Below, piece after piece: positions 8,724 through 18,052 of a DNA stretch of 64,000 nucleotides. The DNA comes from Rhodothermaceae bacterium. Lineage in GTDB: Bacteria; Bacteroidota; Rhodothermia; Rhodothermales; Bin80. Under the pieces are notes generated by a model. It was not told where the DNA came from. It saw only the letters and a list, made by a program, of their open reading frames with translations, and searched no databases. Both the position numbers and the translations under genes were made by a program. The DNA is taken from assembly GCA_009838195.1 (NCBI GenBank), contig VXSC01000018.1, forward strand, positions 186,001 to 250,000, in the 5' to 3' direction. Position 1 is the stretch's first letter, and each line of letters opens with the position of its first letter.

Positions 8724-10622
8724 TCATCTTAATTCCCCACCTTCACCCGATATATCCGCTACTTGAACAATAATAGCTGAGTGTTTATAATCCTTTGCTT
8801 TAACAGACACTCCTTCCGCAATATTGTTGTTCCAAATTACGGTCGCATAGATCTTTCCGTTGTCATCGGACTCGATGAATTTTTTCCCATTTTCATTGGG
8901 TACTTCCACCTGGCCACGCTCAAACTTGGTGATAAATTCAGAGTCCCCCTTAATAGCCTCCAAACTTTCGCGTACAGACTTAAACACGCTCTTCTCATTG
9001 AGATCCTGCAGTGATTGTGCAATCCGGTCACAAGTTTGCTCTGTCAAGACGAGGTGCTGGACGGATTTTGAATCGTCTGTACGACCAACATAGCAAGAGG
9101 CGGGTCCAACATTACCGATGTCAAGTTCGCGGGTCTTACCGCTGGTGTCAATATAAAACAGTGACACACTGATCGGAAACGGAACTGGCAAATTCGCTGG
9201 CAGACCAATCCGCCCCATACGTGCAAGCAATTTCTGTTGTAGCTGAATTGCATAGGTCTCCCGCAACCGGGCAATCCTGGTCAACTGTCCCTCTTGACGG
9301 AGAGATTCTATGAGATCATCCCGATGCCGCGACTCTACCGCTTTTAATTTCCATTTGATCCATTTGCGCTGTCCATTTGGCTGAATCATAATTGGTGTTC
9401 GGGCCACGTTATCGTCTCGATACGACCAATCTCTAGGTTGAAGCTCGCTGAGCTCCCCATGCAGTAGCATAATGTGCTCAACGTCATCACGGCTAAGATC
9501 GCAGGCTGGTGTCACGACGAGTAAGACCTGTTCACATTCACTCTTCGATTTGAGTATATCACCGAACTGTAGATTGCGCGTGCCTGTGTCTTCGGATAAT
9601 CTCAGCCTCTTCGGATGCGAAAATATCATTCGATGTACGAATTTCTGTAAATCTGGAGTTCCAGATAAATGAGGGGCAGGGTAATTGGTTGAGTCAATAT
9701 TATTCAGTTCTAGAGCTGCTTCAATTGTCCTGTCATCACCTTCAATCTCGTGTTGCAGAACGCGATCTGCAACATCGATGAGATAGTCGCCTAAGCACTC
9801 TCCTTCAAAGTTCAGGAGCAGTGTCCAGATTTGTGCTATGTCTGGTAGATCTAAACGCCTGATTTGCCGAAGGAAGGTCTCGCGCGTACTTTTGAGACAT
9901 TCGTCCCACGCATACAAAAATCCCGCGACCCGTTTCGCATCTTCATAATGGTTGGCCAATCTTCTCAGTATCAATTCTAACCTGCGATCCCTCTCAAGAT
10001 CGGCTTTGCTTTCCACACGAAAAGTAGAAGCTAATAGTTTCGCCTCATCTCGGAAATAATCTTTTTTTCCATCCAGGCGACCACTGTCCGATGTTAGAAT
10101 GATAAGCGGAGGATTATCAGTCCTATCCTCGACGAGTTGGCGGACTAGATCAACACCAAGATTAATGTCATCATCGGATCGCTGCCTTCCTAGAAAAAGA
10201 TCAATTATTATTATATCTGCTTTACGTGCCTCATCAAGGAAATCACGCCCCACCTTCGTGCAGGTCAAATCAACATCTTTAAGCTTATGAACAATTTTAT
10301 CGAGCCTACTTCTCTCAGTCCTGTTAAAATTCTCGTAATCTCCGAAAAGTGTAGAGATAGCAGCTCCTTTAAATTCGTTTCGACTACTCCAGAGAACACC
10401 TATAAATTTCTGTGACTTCCGAAGGTCACTGTCGTCGGTCTCTTCAAATTCAGGATACAATTCCGATAGTTGTGTGCGATCCTCCTCTGTAAGGTCATCA
10501 AGAAACGTTGACCAATCTCTGTCGTCCAACTCATCAGGTTTTGGTACTTCATCAAATGCGTCGTCAATCACAACGGCCTTTCGGATGCCTTTCTGGAGAA
10601 GCAAAGTTTTCAAATCCATCAT
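8724..10622 (-). CDS. Receiver-domain (response-regulator-like) defence protein
   Basis: 632-aa protein. The first ~200 residues form a receiver-like fold: AVVIDDAFD supplies the acidic pair (D20, D21), ADIIIIDLFLG supplies the candidate phosphoacceptor Asp (D141), and PLIILTSDSG the switch Thr/Ser (T177). About 100 residues are inserted between the acidic pair and the phosphoacceptor, unlike ordinary response regulators. The remaining ~430 residues have no DNA-binding domain that I recognise; one conserved-looking piece is LLVVTPACDLSRDDVEH. Its start overlaps the stop of the double-GHKL gene by four bases (ATGA), so the two are coupled and probably act as a pair. Likely a signalling or effector output of the defence operon; function not established. 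Confidence 0.75.
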   Translation of the reverse strand: MMDLKTLLLQKGIRKAVVIDDAFDEVPKPDELDDRDWSTFLDDLTEEDRTQLSELYPEFEETDDSDLRKSQKFIGVLWSSRNEFKGAAISTLFGDYENFNRTERSRLDKIVHKLKDVDLTCTKVGRDFLDEARKADIIIIDLFLGRQRSDDDINLGVDLVRQLVEDRTDNPPLIILTSDSGRLDGKKDYFRDEAKLLASTFRVESKADLERDRRLELILRRLANHYEDAKRVAGFLYAWDECLKSTRETFLRQIRRLDLPDIAQIWTLLLNFEGECLGDYLIDVADRVLQHEIEGDDRTIEAALELNNIDSTNYPAPHLSGTPDLQKFVHRMIFSHPKRLRLSEDTGTRNLQFGDILKSKSECEQVLLVVTPACDLSRDDVEHIMLLHGELSELQPRDWSYRDDNVARTPIMIQPNGQRKWIKWKLKAVESRHRDDLIESLRQEGQLTRIARLRETYAIQLQQKLLARMGRIGLPANLPVPFPISVSLFYIDTSGKTRELDIGNVGPASCYVGRTDDSKSVQHLVLTEQTCDRIAQSLQDLNEKSVFKSVRESLEAIKGDSEFITKFERGQVEVPNENGKKFIESDDNGKIYATVIWNNNIAEGVSVKAKDYKHSAIIVQVADISGEGGELR

Positions 10623-12991
10623 GACAAGGCGACTTTATTAGGCAGTTCAAGAATAAATCGATGAAGTCGGCCAGTTTCGGAATTTACTTCTTCATCCAGA
10701 GTCAATGTTCCGCCGTGATATTCTGCACATTCCCGAGCGATGTACAAGCCCAGCCCCCGGCGATTAGGCTTTTCTTTTAACGAAAAAAACGCTCGAAAAA
10801 TCTCTTCTTGGTTTTCTTTCGTAATCCCACTGCCATTGTCTTGGTATGAGACAGTCAGAGGATCGGTATCTATTGAGATAGCGATTTCTGGCTTGAATCT
10901 CGGTTCACGCTGTCGGCGCATATCAAGCCAGTAAATAGAATTTGAAATCAAATTTTCAATGATTTGTATGATCATGCCCTTCACTGCATTTACGCGAACT
11001 CTGTGGTTGGGCAACGTCAATTTGGGTTTAATTTCGTGGCGTATGAATTGACGACTATGAGAGTTTAGGACATCCTGGACTAAAACATCAAGTGCGAATT
11101 GTTCCCTCCGCTGTCTTCCAGATACGCTAAGGGGATCTAGGATACGAAGACGCTTGCTGACGGATTTGATTTCTGACCGAAGCGAAATTAACAAGCCGCG
11201 TATTTGATCAGGGACATTCTTCTCACGTAAAGCCTCGAGAGCTACAAGTGCGTTTTCCGTTGACCTTGCTAGTTCGTGCGCTACGACCTCAACAAGGAGA
11301 CCAACACCTGCCATTTGTGTCATCATCTGCTTTTCTTCTTCAACTTCGGAGATCCGTGACTGCATGCGCGAAATAGTCTGCTTGATTTCTGTAAAGACAT
11401 CCTGTAATTCATTTACAGTATCAACGGACTCTGGAGCAAGACGCCTGATTTGTTTAATAGAATTATTTGCTCTATCCTCTAAAGCTGATATCTCTGTCTT
11501 GACTTTGGCCACGTCTAGTGGCTGGCCTTTCTTACTTGACGCAAATTGGTTAAGAAAGCGCCGGAGCCTATTCTGGATGGTATTATTCAACAAATCAATG
11601 AGTACTTGTTGTTCAGGACTTTCGCGGAGCCCCTGCCGATTCGTCTGATCGACGAGCTTTGGATTCCCGAGCCGGGAAATTGTTACCCGACCAACAAATT
11701 GTGCCTTATTTAGCAGATAACCTTTGCTTCCCAGTGCCCGTCTATCCAATTCCAGCCAGTCATTGTCTTGTTCACCGTATGGCAAAACGCGGAAACCATC
11801 ACGGAATAGGAGGATACCCGACCAATGACGTTGCAGGTCACGTACCTCTTTCTGATTGCCAATACTGTCTATACCCGACAGACGTTTTCTATTGAACCAG
11901 TAAGCTTCAAATTGGAATTCACCTAAATCATTCAGTGCCGAAGGCGGGACTCTTCTAGAAGTTCCCACAACTAACCCTTCCAGTTCAGGTACGGTAAGAT
12001 TAAGAGGTACCTTCTTCTTTGGATGATCAAAGCCTAGATCCAATGCTTCAAGTGTGCCTACTAAAGCGGGACCAGAGTCACTGATTATATATCGCCCTTT
12101 AACCGCTGCGTGGGCATGTTTCAACAGACCTTTGTCCATTCGGGGAATTGAATTTCGCGACCCATTCCAGGAAACCGCAATTCTCGGGCGCCTCTTGGTA
12201 TCCGAGAATGGATCCGTAAGGCGTGAGAAGTCATGCTCACACATCTCTTTGACACGCTTATCTGTCCAGTCAGCAGCCAATGCTCCAACGATAAGCCGCG
12301 TCCCACTCCAATCAGGTTCTGGCTTTGGGCTACCCAGCACAGGGGTAACCTCGACCGTGTCAAGCATAGCGTCGTGGTTGTCAAACTCTGACCAATCAAT
12401 CGTCAAAATATTAAGGAGAGTATCGCTTTTCTTTGCCGTTTCAACCTTCAGGATATTTCCCAATCGCATCGCGGAGAGTCGCCCAATTCCTTTTTCACCC
12501 AGATATGGTGCACGTTTATCCTGATAGGAGTGGTCGGTGAGTGCCGCATCTATTTCGCGTTTTCGGGAAGCCGTACCTATCGTGAGATAGTTGTCAATCA
12601 AATCCTGCTTCGACATCCCTGTGCCCGTGTCGGACACGATTATCCTGTTTTCATGAGCATAAACTTCATCAAGTGTACTTAAAAAGGATTGTAAATCTTT
12701 GACTTGACCAATTGCCTCGTGAAAACGATGGAGAGAATCTTTCGGTGCAGATGAATTCAAAGCTTTATATAGATCAACCTTGAGACGGCTGATCTCTACC
12801 GTCCCATCAATCGCTCTTCGTCGGAACTTCAGATAGTCGTTGCGCCGCAGTACGATTTCAAAACAAATTTCTGCACCATTTGGCGATTTAGCGTCAAAAG
12901 CATTTTTGATTAGTTCATAAAATGCAACCAGGTCAGAGCCAATTAACTCGGCACCAAGCGCCAATACTGTTCGAGCACTAACCCTAAACAA
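10619..12991 (-). CDS. Double-GHKL ATPase / histidine-kinase-like defence protein
   Basis: 790 aa with two ATPase folds of the GHKL superfamily. The N-terminal one is Hsp90/MORC-like: YELIKNAFDA (N30, D33), SDTGTGM at 120-126, GEKGIGRLS from 165. After a central region and a predicted coiled coil (about 460-560) comes a histidine-kinase-like core: an H-box-like VVAHELARS near 570, an N-box-like ENLISNS, G1 DNGSGI at 718-723 and G2 RRGLGLYIA from 744. It starts at TTG 12991, decided by a strong GGAGGTGA four bases upstream. The next gene encodes a receiver domain, so phosphotransfer is plausible. GHKL ATPases of the MORC type are known in bacterial restriction-like loci; the double architecture here is what stands out. 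Confidence 0.8.
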   Translation of the reverse strand: MFRVSARTVLALGAELIGSDLVAFYELIKNAFDAKSPNGAEICFEIVLRRNDYLKFRRRAIDGTVEISRLKVDLYKALNSSAPKDSLHRFHEAIGQVKDLQSFLSTLDEVYAHENRIIVSDTGTGMSKQDLIDNYLTIGTASRKREIDAALTDHSYQDKRAPYLGEKGIGRLSAMRLGNILKVETAKKSDTLLNILTIDWSEFDNHDAMLDTVEVTPVLGSPKPEPDWSGTRLIVGALAADWTDKRVKEMCEHDFSRLTDPFSDTKRRPRIAVSWNGSRNSIPRMDKGLLKHAHAAVKGRYIISDSGPALVGTLEALDLGFDHPKKKVPLNLTVPELEGLVVGTSRRVPPSALNDLGEFQFEAYWFNRKRLSGIDSIGNQKEVRDLQRHWSGILLFRDGFRVLPYGEQDNDWLELDRRALGSKGYLLNKAQFVGRVTISRLGNPKLVDQTNRQGLRESPEQQVLIDLLNNTIQNRLRRFLNQFASSKKGQPLDVAKVKTEISALEDRANNSIKQIRRLAPESVDTVNELQDVFTEIKQTISRMQSRISEVEEEKQMMTQMAGVGLLVEVVAHELARSTENALVALEALREKNVPDQIRGLLISLRSEIKSVSKRLRILDPLSVSGRQRREQFALDVLVQDVLNSHSRQFIRHEIKPKLTLPNHRVRVNAVKGMIIQIIENLISNSIYWLDMRRQREPRFKPEIAISIDTDPLTVSYQDNGSGITKENQEEIFRAFFSLKEKPNRRGLGLYIARECAEYHGGTLTLDEEVNSETGRLHRFILELPNKVALS

Positions 12992-12995
12992 ATCG

Positions 12996-13003
12996 TCACC
13001 TCC
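12996..13003 (-). promoter_or_regulatory. Strong Shine-Dalgarno for the TTG start at 12991
   Basis: GGAGGTGA on the minus strand, four bases before TTG. This near-perfect anti-16S match fixes the unusual start codon of the double-GHKL gene. Most housekeeping genes in the window lack such a site. Confidence 0.75.
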
Positions 13004-13011
13004 AGATTTTG

Positions 13012-13473
13012 TTATACGGTTTTCTCTTTCCGCAAGAGCAAATCAATAGCGTCCGATAAATTCCAAATCGGTTCTGCGTCACCGTCTCTCAGCATGGCAA
13101 TGACTGTCGAGATGCCAGCCACGGCAAGACCGTTAGCTAATGAGAGCATTTTGTTCGGCTCAGAGACAATCTTCACATCTCCAGATTTGCTGACCGCAAT
13201 GAGCATGAGCATGTGAATTCGCCAAGGATCACTTCCGAATATTGACGCACCGGTAATCTTAATAGTTTTGGATTTAGTAATCTCGGCAGGTTCGAGTCCG
13301 AGTCGACATGCGACACACACAGAAAGGAACCAAAAGTCTATCATGCGAGGAAAGGGACTCTGATTGATCACTGAATTAGCTTCACGCTGACTGTATCGGT
13401 GAAATGCTTCATGGAATTCCTCCGGTACGATGATGTCTTTTCCTGCAAAAGGGTTGTAATACCGATCCGCCAT
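13012..13473 (-). CDS. Hypothetical 153-aa protein of the defence operon
   Basis: Begins YYNPFAGKDIIVPEEFHEAF and has a mixed alpha/beta middle with PRMIDFWFLSVCVACRLGLEP and a C-terminal helical end. No catalytic motif is visible. The start is set by AGGAGAT at 13478-13484, four bases upstream. It lies between the SMC-like ATPase (21 bp) and the double-GHKL gene (20 bp). Small proteins in this position next to DndD/SMC-like ATPases often serve as the middle component of ABC-three-component systems; that reading is inference from position and size, not from a recognised domain. Soluble and probably cytosolic. Confidence 0.7.
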   Translation of the reverse strand: MADRYYNPFAGKDIIVPEEFHEAFHRYSQREANSVINQSPFPRMIDFWFLSVCVACRLGLEPAEITKSKTIKITGASIFGSDPWRIHMLMLIAVSKSGDVKIVSEPNKMLSLANGLAVAGISTVIAMLRDGDAEPIWNLSDAIDLLLRKEKTV

Positions 13474-13494
13474 TCTGATCTCCTAAGATTATAT

Positions 13495-15621
13495 TTACAG
13501 CTCTGTCTCGGAATTTAAGCGGCGCTGGCAGAGTTGACAAGTACTCTTATGGTCGCAATTACAGCGGAGCACCTTGCGTTCAAAAACACCGGGATCATTT
13601 ATCAGCATAATAGGATAGTGTGCGGGATTCGTGAGTGTATAAACGTTACCAGCAGCTTCGTCAATGATGTCCTCACATCCGTGGATCTCGTCGTGGGTTA
13701 GAAACAGTATAAGTTGTTTGCTTTCGTGCACAGCCTTGCGTAAAATAGATCGTTTCACGAAACCACTTGTCATGCCGAGTGGGGTATCAATGACATTAGG
13801 GGCTTCAACTTCGCTGACCTTTGTCAGCGCCAATATGAATGCGAGCGTCAATGCTCTGCGTGATGCTCCATTCAGGTCCCGATCTGGATCAAGTGTCCGA
13901 TTCTCCGGGCCATGCACAATGATGTCGAATTCCCTGCTGATCTCGGCGCGTTGAATCATGGCCCGTTGTTCAGGGTCCGAACCAATCATTTCGAGGAAAA
14001 TACTATTCATTTGATCACTCACCTTTTGCAATTCCACATGTGCGATTTGCCTGTAGGAATTCTGCAAGACCTCCAATATGTCTCCTGTAACATCCCGTTC
14101 AGCAAGTATACGTTCTCCCATCCTCTTTTGGCGAAGCAGACTGTCCCGTTTTGATTCCAAGCTTTTTTGCTCCTTAGTCAGACTTTCTAGTTGGGTATTG
14201 ATGGCTGATTCCTTCCGCAGGAACCGGTCTCGCTGCTCTTTGCTTTTCTGAAGAGTTTCGCGGAGACCTTGTATATCTGTATCGGGTAACGAGTCAAGTT
14301 GTGTTTCAAGATTTCGAAGCTCCCGCCCCTTTTCATCGCGTTGCTTCTTCAAGTAGTCACGGCGCTCAATCACTGCTTTGGATTCTTGTAACCATGTTGT
14401 TTCTCCAGAGGCATGGTCAGCCAATAGCGTCTTCGTATCGTAGTACAGGTCGGTAATGATTCCTTGGATTTCGCTGGAGCGCTGACTATCCCTAATTAAT
14501 TTCTGTATATGTGCACGGCGCTTCTTATCCTCTAGATTTCCTAATTCGAGTGTTTCTCCACAAATGCAGACTTTCGCTTGAAGGCGGTCACGCAATAGCG
14601 GAATCGTAATATTTGGAATTTTGCCCTGATCATGCAACTCATCCAGTTTATCGAATGCATTGGACAGTACGGGCGAAAGGAGGCTAGTCGCAATTGACCG
14701 GCCACGAAACAATTTTGAATGATCCTTTTCCGCCGCGTCGCGTAAGCCACCGAGCTGTTTGATCTCCTCCCGAACACGGTGAAGGTCTCTTTTCAACTTC
14801 TCCCTATCACCTTTTTCCAGTGCCGCCGAAATTTTACGATCAATAGAGACGCACAGATCATCAAAGGTCACGAATTGCTGTTTCACCTCTTCAAGTTTCT
14901 CCACCAGTGTCTCACTCTTGTTTTCTATCTCTTCAAGTTTTGTTGCGATTGTCTTTAGTTCACTGTCTCCCCCAAGCTGTTTTGATTTTCTATTTACTTC
15001 CGATGCAGACTTTCGCACATGTTTGATTGCATCGTTGATGACCTCAAGCCCGAGAAGAGAATGAATTGCCCGTTGTACTCGCTGGCGTTTGGTAGATTGA
15101 GTAGCTTCAACAAAACTTAATGCTCGATCTCCGTCAGTGAAGAATATCCCCCTGAGTTCCGGCGGTAGCTCATCATTGATGAAAGCCTCTGGTTCATGAA
15201 TTGGACTTGCACCGGTCTCAGTTAATTGGAATAGTCTGACCGTTGAATGGCGACGGCGTGAGATATGGTCTTCTACATCTTCAAGTGTGGAGCGAATGAT
15301 GCGGTATCGATAGCATGATTTCTCCTTCATGCCAGAAATAAGACGAAACTTCGTCAACTCAAACTCTACCGTAACCATGATCTGAGCGTTTTTACCTTCA
15401 CTTGCCTGCCAGTCAATAGGGTGGAGCCGAAAACTAGTGCCCCCGTCAGGAAGGGCTACATTTCCGTATAGAGCCCACTGCAAGCCGTGAAGAATTGTCG
15501 TCTTGCCAGACTCATTTGCTGCACGGATCACGGTGAGACTCTTTTTGGGATCGGTTGAAAAATCCAGTTCAAGATCACGCAGCATTCGAAAATTCTGAAA
15601 ATTTGCTCGGAGAAGTTTCAT
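13495..15621 (-). CDS. SMC/DndD-like AAA ATPase with C-terminal Cys cluster (SspH-like candidate)
   Basis: 708-aa SMC-type ATPase. N-terminal FQNFRMLRDLELDFS and Walker A ANESGKTT near residue 40; a long coiled coil from about 200 to 530 interrupted near its tip by KVCICGE (a Cys-x-Cys hook-like turn resembling DndD/Rad50 hooks); then the ABC signature LNGASRRALTLAF and Walker B-type NVIDTPLGMTS. The tail after the ATPase ends in CNCDHKSTCQLC, a C-x-C-x5-C-x2-C cluster that could bind zinc. DndD-like ATPases act in phosphorothioate systems and in other defence loci, usually sensing or working on DNA ends. Starts at ATG 15621, 12 bp after the 76-aa gene. Confidence 0.8.
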   Translation of the reverse strand: MKLLRANFQNFRMLRDLELDFSTDPKKSLTVIRAANESGKTTILHGLQWALYGNVALPDGGTSFRLHPIDWQASEGKNAQIMVTVEFELTKFRLISGMKEKSCYRYRIIRSTLEDVEDHISRRRHSTVRLFQLTETGASPIHEPEAFINDELPPELRGIFFTDGDRALSFVEATQSTKRQRVQRAIHSLLGLEVINDAIKHVRKSASEVNRKSKQLGGDSELKTIATKLEEIENKSETLVEKLEEVKQQFVTFDDLCVSIDRKISAALEKGDREKLKRDLHRVREEIKQLGGLRDAAEKDHSKLFRGRSIATSLLSPVLSNAFDKLDELHDQGKIPNITIPLLRDRLQAKVCICGETLELGNLEDKKRRAHIQKLIRDSQRSSEIQGIITDLYYDTKTLLADHASGETTWLQESKAVIERRDYLKKQRDEKGRELRNLETQLDSLPDTDIQGLRETLQKSKEQRDRFLRKESAINTQLESLTKEQKSLESKRDSLLRQKRMGERILAERDVTGDILEVLQNSYRQIAHVELQKVSDQMNSIFLEMIGSDPEQRAMIQRAEISREFDIIVHGPENRTLDPDRDLNGASRRALTLAFILALTKVSEVEAPNVIDTPLGMTSGFVKRSILRKAVHESKQLILFLTHDEIHGCEDIIDEAAGNVYTLTNPAHYPIMLINDPGVFERKVLRCNCDHKSTCQLCQRRLNSETEL

Positions 15622-15633
15622 GAGCCCGGCACT

Positions 15634-15864
15634 TCAAGAATTGGTCGCTTCACTGCGCTGAGAAGCAAGGAACCTTGCAGCAGCATTACACTTGTCGTTG
15701 ATCTTTTTCTGGATATTCATTCGGGACACTCTATGTTTATATTCATACTCTAAAATTTCTGCAATCACACGAATCATCTCATCCTGATAACCAACGCACC
15801 TATCTTCAATTGAGTGACACTGCTCAAGAATGATCGAAATGATTTTTCTGTCGTTAAGTGGCAT
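15634..15864 (-). CDS. Small 76-aa defence-operon protein (SspG-like candidate)
   Basis: Starts at ATG 15864 with AAGGGA upstream; a longer frame reaching back into the helicase gene is possible but less likely because it would overlap by over 60 bp. The product is helical and charged (IISIILEQCHSIEDRC, EILEYEYKHRVSRMN). It fills the 16-bp and 12-bp spaced position between the PLD-helicase and the SMC-like ATPase. No domain recognised. In sspFGH-type cassettes a small gene sits between two large ones, so this may be the equivalent; inference from order only. Confidence 0.6.
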   Translation of the reverse strand: MPLNDRKIISIILEQCHSIEDRCVGYQDEMIRVIAEILEYEYKHRVSRMNIQKKINDKCNAAARFLASQRSEATNS

Positions 15865-15880
15865 GATTATCCCTTGTTCG

Positions 15881-18052
15881 TCACAGAAACGCAGCGTCAA
15901 CCATTTGATTGATAACCTTGTGTGGACCATCTGGTAGACCTGCATTTCTTGCTAGGCTCGCGAATTCTTGCACACGATCTAGTTCCGAGCGCACAAGTGT
16001 GCGCGTGTCGGGGTCAAGACCATTCTCCAACCCCGGTGGTAGTGCTAAGATGTCGTGGATGACACTGTGTGTTTTACCAATAGCATCACAAGTCCGCAGG
16101 AGGCGTCCGCGTCGCTGTACCCACTGCCGTTCTACTGTTGTGCTCGCAAGAATAAATGCCTTGCATATTTGGGGGATGTTTACGCCTTCGTCAAGCACGC
16201 GTTTTGCAGTAAGAACTTGGATATCTCCCTCCTGAAATGACTTGATGATCTGCTTCGTCCGTTTCCGATTTACTGTTTCTTCAGCCGTAAGTTGGTGGAA
16301 AAGAATATTGTTGTCCGAAAGCAGTCGGTTAACGTTGTTCAGCTGATCTGGTCCTTTATCAGACGTATAAATCAGGGTATGGCGGAGATTACTCTTGTCT
16401 TCCTCATTCAGTAGGTCGACTAGCATGGCAACCTTACCTGATGCTGTTTCCAGTAAGGCCCGCCGTTTCCACATCAACTTGGAGAGATATTCGTCTGGAT
16501 TTCCGTCTTCGTGACGCCAAGCGTTTTGCTTAATCTTACCAGTAAGATAAAGCCAATCTTCTAACTCACTTTGCGAGAGATAAACGGGGTGAACATAGTA
16601 GTCGTATTCAACCAAGCAGTGGCCAATGGCTTCTTCAAGTGTGAAATGGAATACGACCGGCCCAAAATATCTTAGTAAGGCTACTGTCCCGGCCTCATCA
16701 TACTGGCGGACAGGCGTTGCAGACAAACCGAGACGATAATCAAAACAATCGGGAGGGTCGTTGATAAATGAAGGCCTTCCAAGATTATGTGCTTCATCCG
16801 CGATTAACAGCCGATTACAATCAAATTCCTTTAGATTAGCAAGAAAATTGGGGGTACACAATGTGTCGTGGCTGACAACAACGACCTCTATGTCCGACAA
16901 ATCAAAGCGTAATTGTCGTCTCAATCTTTGTAGTTCGCGGCCACGCTTTTTGGGGTTACCTACTTTCGAAAGATTGACAGGATTTAATCCAAATGTCGTG
17001 ATTTCATCACACCATTGTTCAATTAAAGGCACGTATGGAACCGCAATTACGATGAGTAGAGGCCGTTTCTTTTGATAAAGGTGGTAAGCTCCGATCATTG
17101 AGGTGATTGTCTTCCCTGAACCGGTCGCCATTTCCAATATACCTTGATACCCAGAATCACACCATGCCGTTACAGCTTTTCCCTGATGTTGAAACGGTCC
17201 TGTTTTGTAATCCAGCCAATTCGGAATTGTAAACTGGACAGAACGATCTGGGCGAATATGAGACGGGATAGATTCGTTCGAGATTTCTATGGCTCGATCA
17301 TATAGTTTCTTCAACTCGTTCTCAGTTGGAGGCGACTCTGATTTGTAAGAATGAATCAGACGTTGACGAATCGCATCGGGAATATCAATAGTAATACAGT
17401 TTTCGTGATTATCATCCCAGAGATTTTTGAAAATATTTTGCAATTTCTCAGTGGTGTAGCTTTGGCCAGAGTCTTGCCATGATCTAGATATAGCAATTTG
17501 TTCTAGATTTCTCCGTATCCCTGCGTGGGTGACGTTACTTGAACCATGTGCGGCAACTACATGATTGTCGCTCTTGAAAAGCCACACCTTTGGATGAAAC
17601 AGAGCATCCTTCATTAAGGCAACCTTGATTTCAATCTTACGCTCTCTAAGTAGCCACGAAAGACATTTGAGTGTGTGATTCTGGAGCAAGTCCTCCGTGA
17701 TAATCAGGTCTTCCATTATCCTTTCCGCCACGCTTTCCACAGAGCTTACCCCCTCCTCTATCGCAATTTTGTCCTGTGTGCTGAGCAAGGGACTGATGAT
17801 CAACCTAAAACTGTTCTTGGAACCGGCAATATAGGTCGCTAATCCTGGGGCAAGCAATGCAAGAACATGGCTCGAGAAAAAACCTACCATACAATCAACT
17901 TTGTCAGCGACCCTAAAACCAGGAATCAGGATTTCTTCCACGAACGGATCGCCAGGCAGCATGTAAAGCGGATGGACATCTTCTAGTAATCGGATCATCC
18001 GCTCGGTTCTCATACCTTCTGGAATGTGCTGAAGAGTCTCTAAGTATTCCAT
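15881..18052 (-). CDS. PLD-nuclease / SF2 helicase fusion (SspF-like candidate)
   Basis: 723 aa. Residues ~1-230 form a phospholipase-D-like domain with one HKD-type motif, HPKVWLFKSDNHVVAAHGSSN (His-x-Lys, then Ser and Asn). Residues ~290-720 are a superfamily 2 helicase: MATGSGKT (Walker A), LIADEAHN (DEAH box), LGLSATP (motif III) and QRRGRLLR (motif VI). PLD-helicase fusions are common nuclease-helicase effectors in restriction-like systems. ATG 18052 is preferred over a TTG one codon upstream. It opens the second transcription unit of the island, directly after a 312-bp gap with a palindrome. Probable role: DNA translocation and cleavage or nicking of unmodified DNA. Confidence 0.82.
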   Translation of the reverse strand: MEYLETLQHIPEGMRTERMIRLLEDVHPLYMLPGDPFVEEILIPGFRVADKVDCMVGFFSSHVLALLAPGLATYIAGSKNSFRLIISPLLSTQDKIAIEEGVSSVESVAERIMEDLIITEDLLQNHTLKCLSWLLRERKIEIKVALMKDALFHPKVWLFKSDNHVVAAHGSSNVTHAGIRRNLEQIAISRSWQDSGQSYTTEKLQNIFKNLWDDNHENCITIDIPDAIRQRLIHSYKSESPPTENELKKLYDRAIEISNESIPSHIRPDRSVQFTIPNWLDYKTGPFQHQGKAVTAWCDSGYQGILEMATGSGKTITSMIGAYHLYQKKRPLLIVIAVPYVPLIEQWCDEITTFGLNPVNLSKVGNPKKRGRELQRLRRQLRFDLSDIEVVVVSHDTLCTPNFLANLKEFDCNRLLIADEAHNLGRPSFINDPPDCFDYRLGLSATPVRQYDEAGTVALLRYFGPVVFHFTLEEAIGHCLVEYDYYVHPVYLSQSELEDWLYLTGKIKQNAWRHEDGNPDEYLSKLMWKRRALLETASGKVAMLVDLLNEEDKSNLRHTLIYTSDKGPDQLNNVNRLLSDNNILFHQLTAEETVNRKRTKQIIKSFQEGDIQVLTAKRVLDEGVNIPQICKAFILASTTVERQWVQRRGRLLRTCDAIGKTHSVIHDILALPPGLENGLDPDTRTLVRSELDRVQEFASLARNAGLPDGPHKVINQMVDAAFL

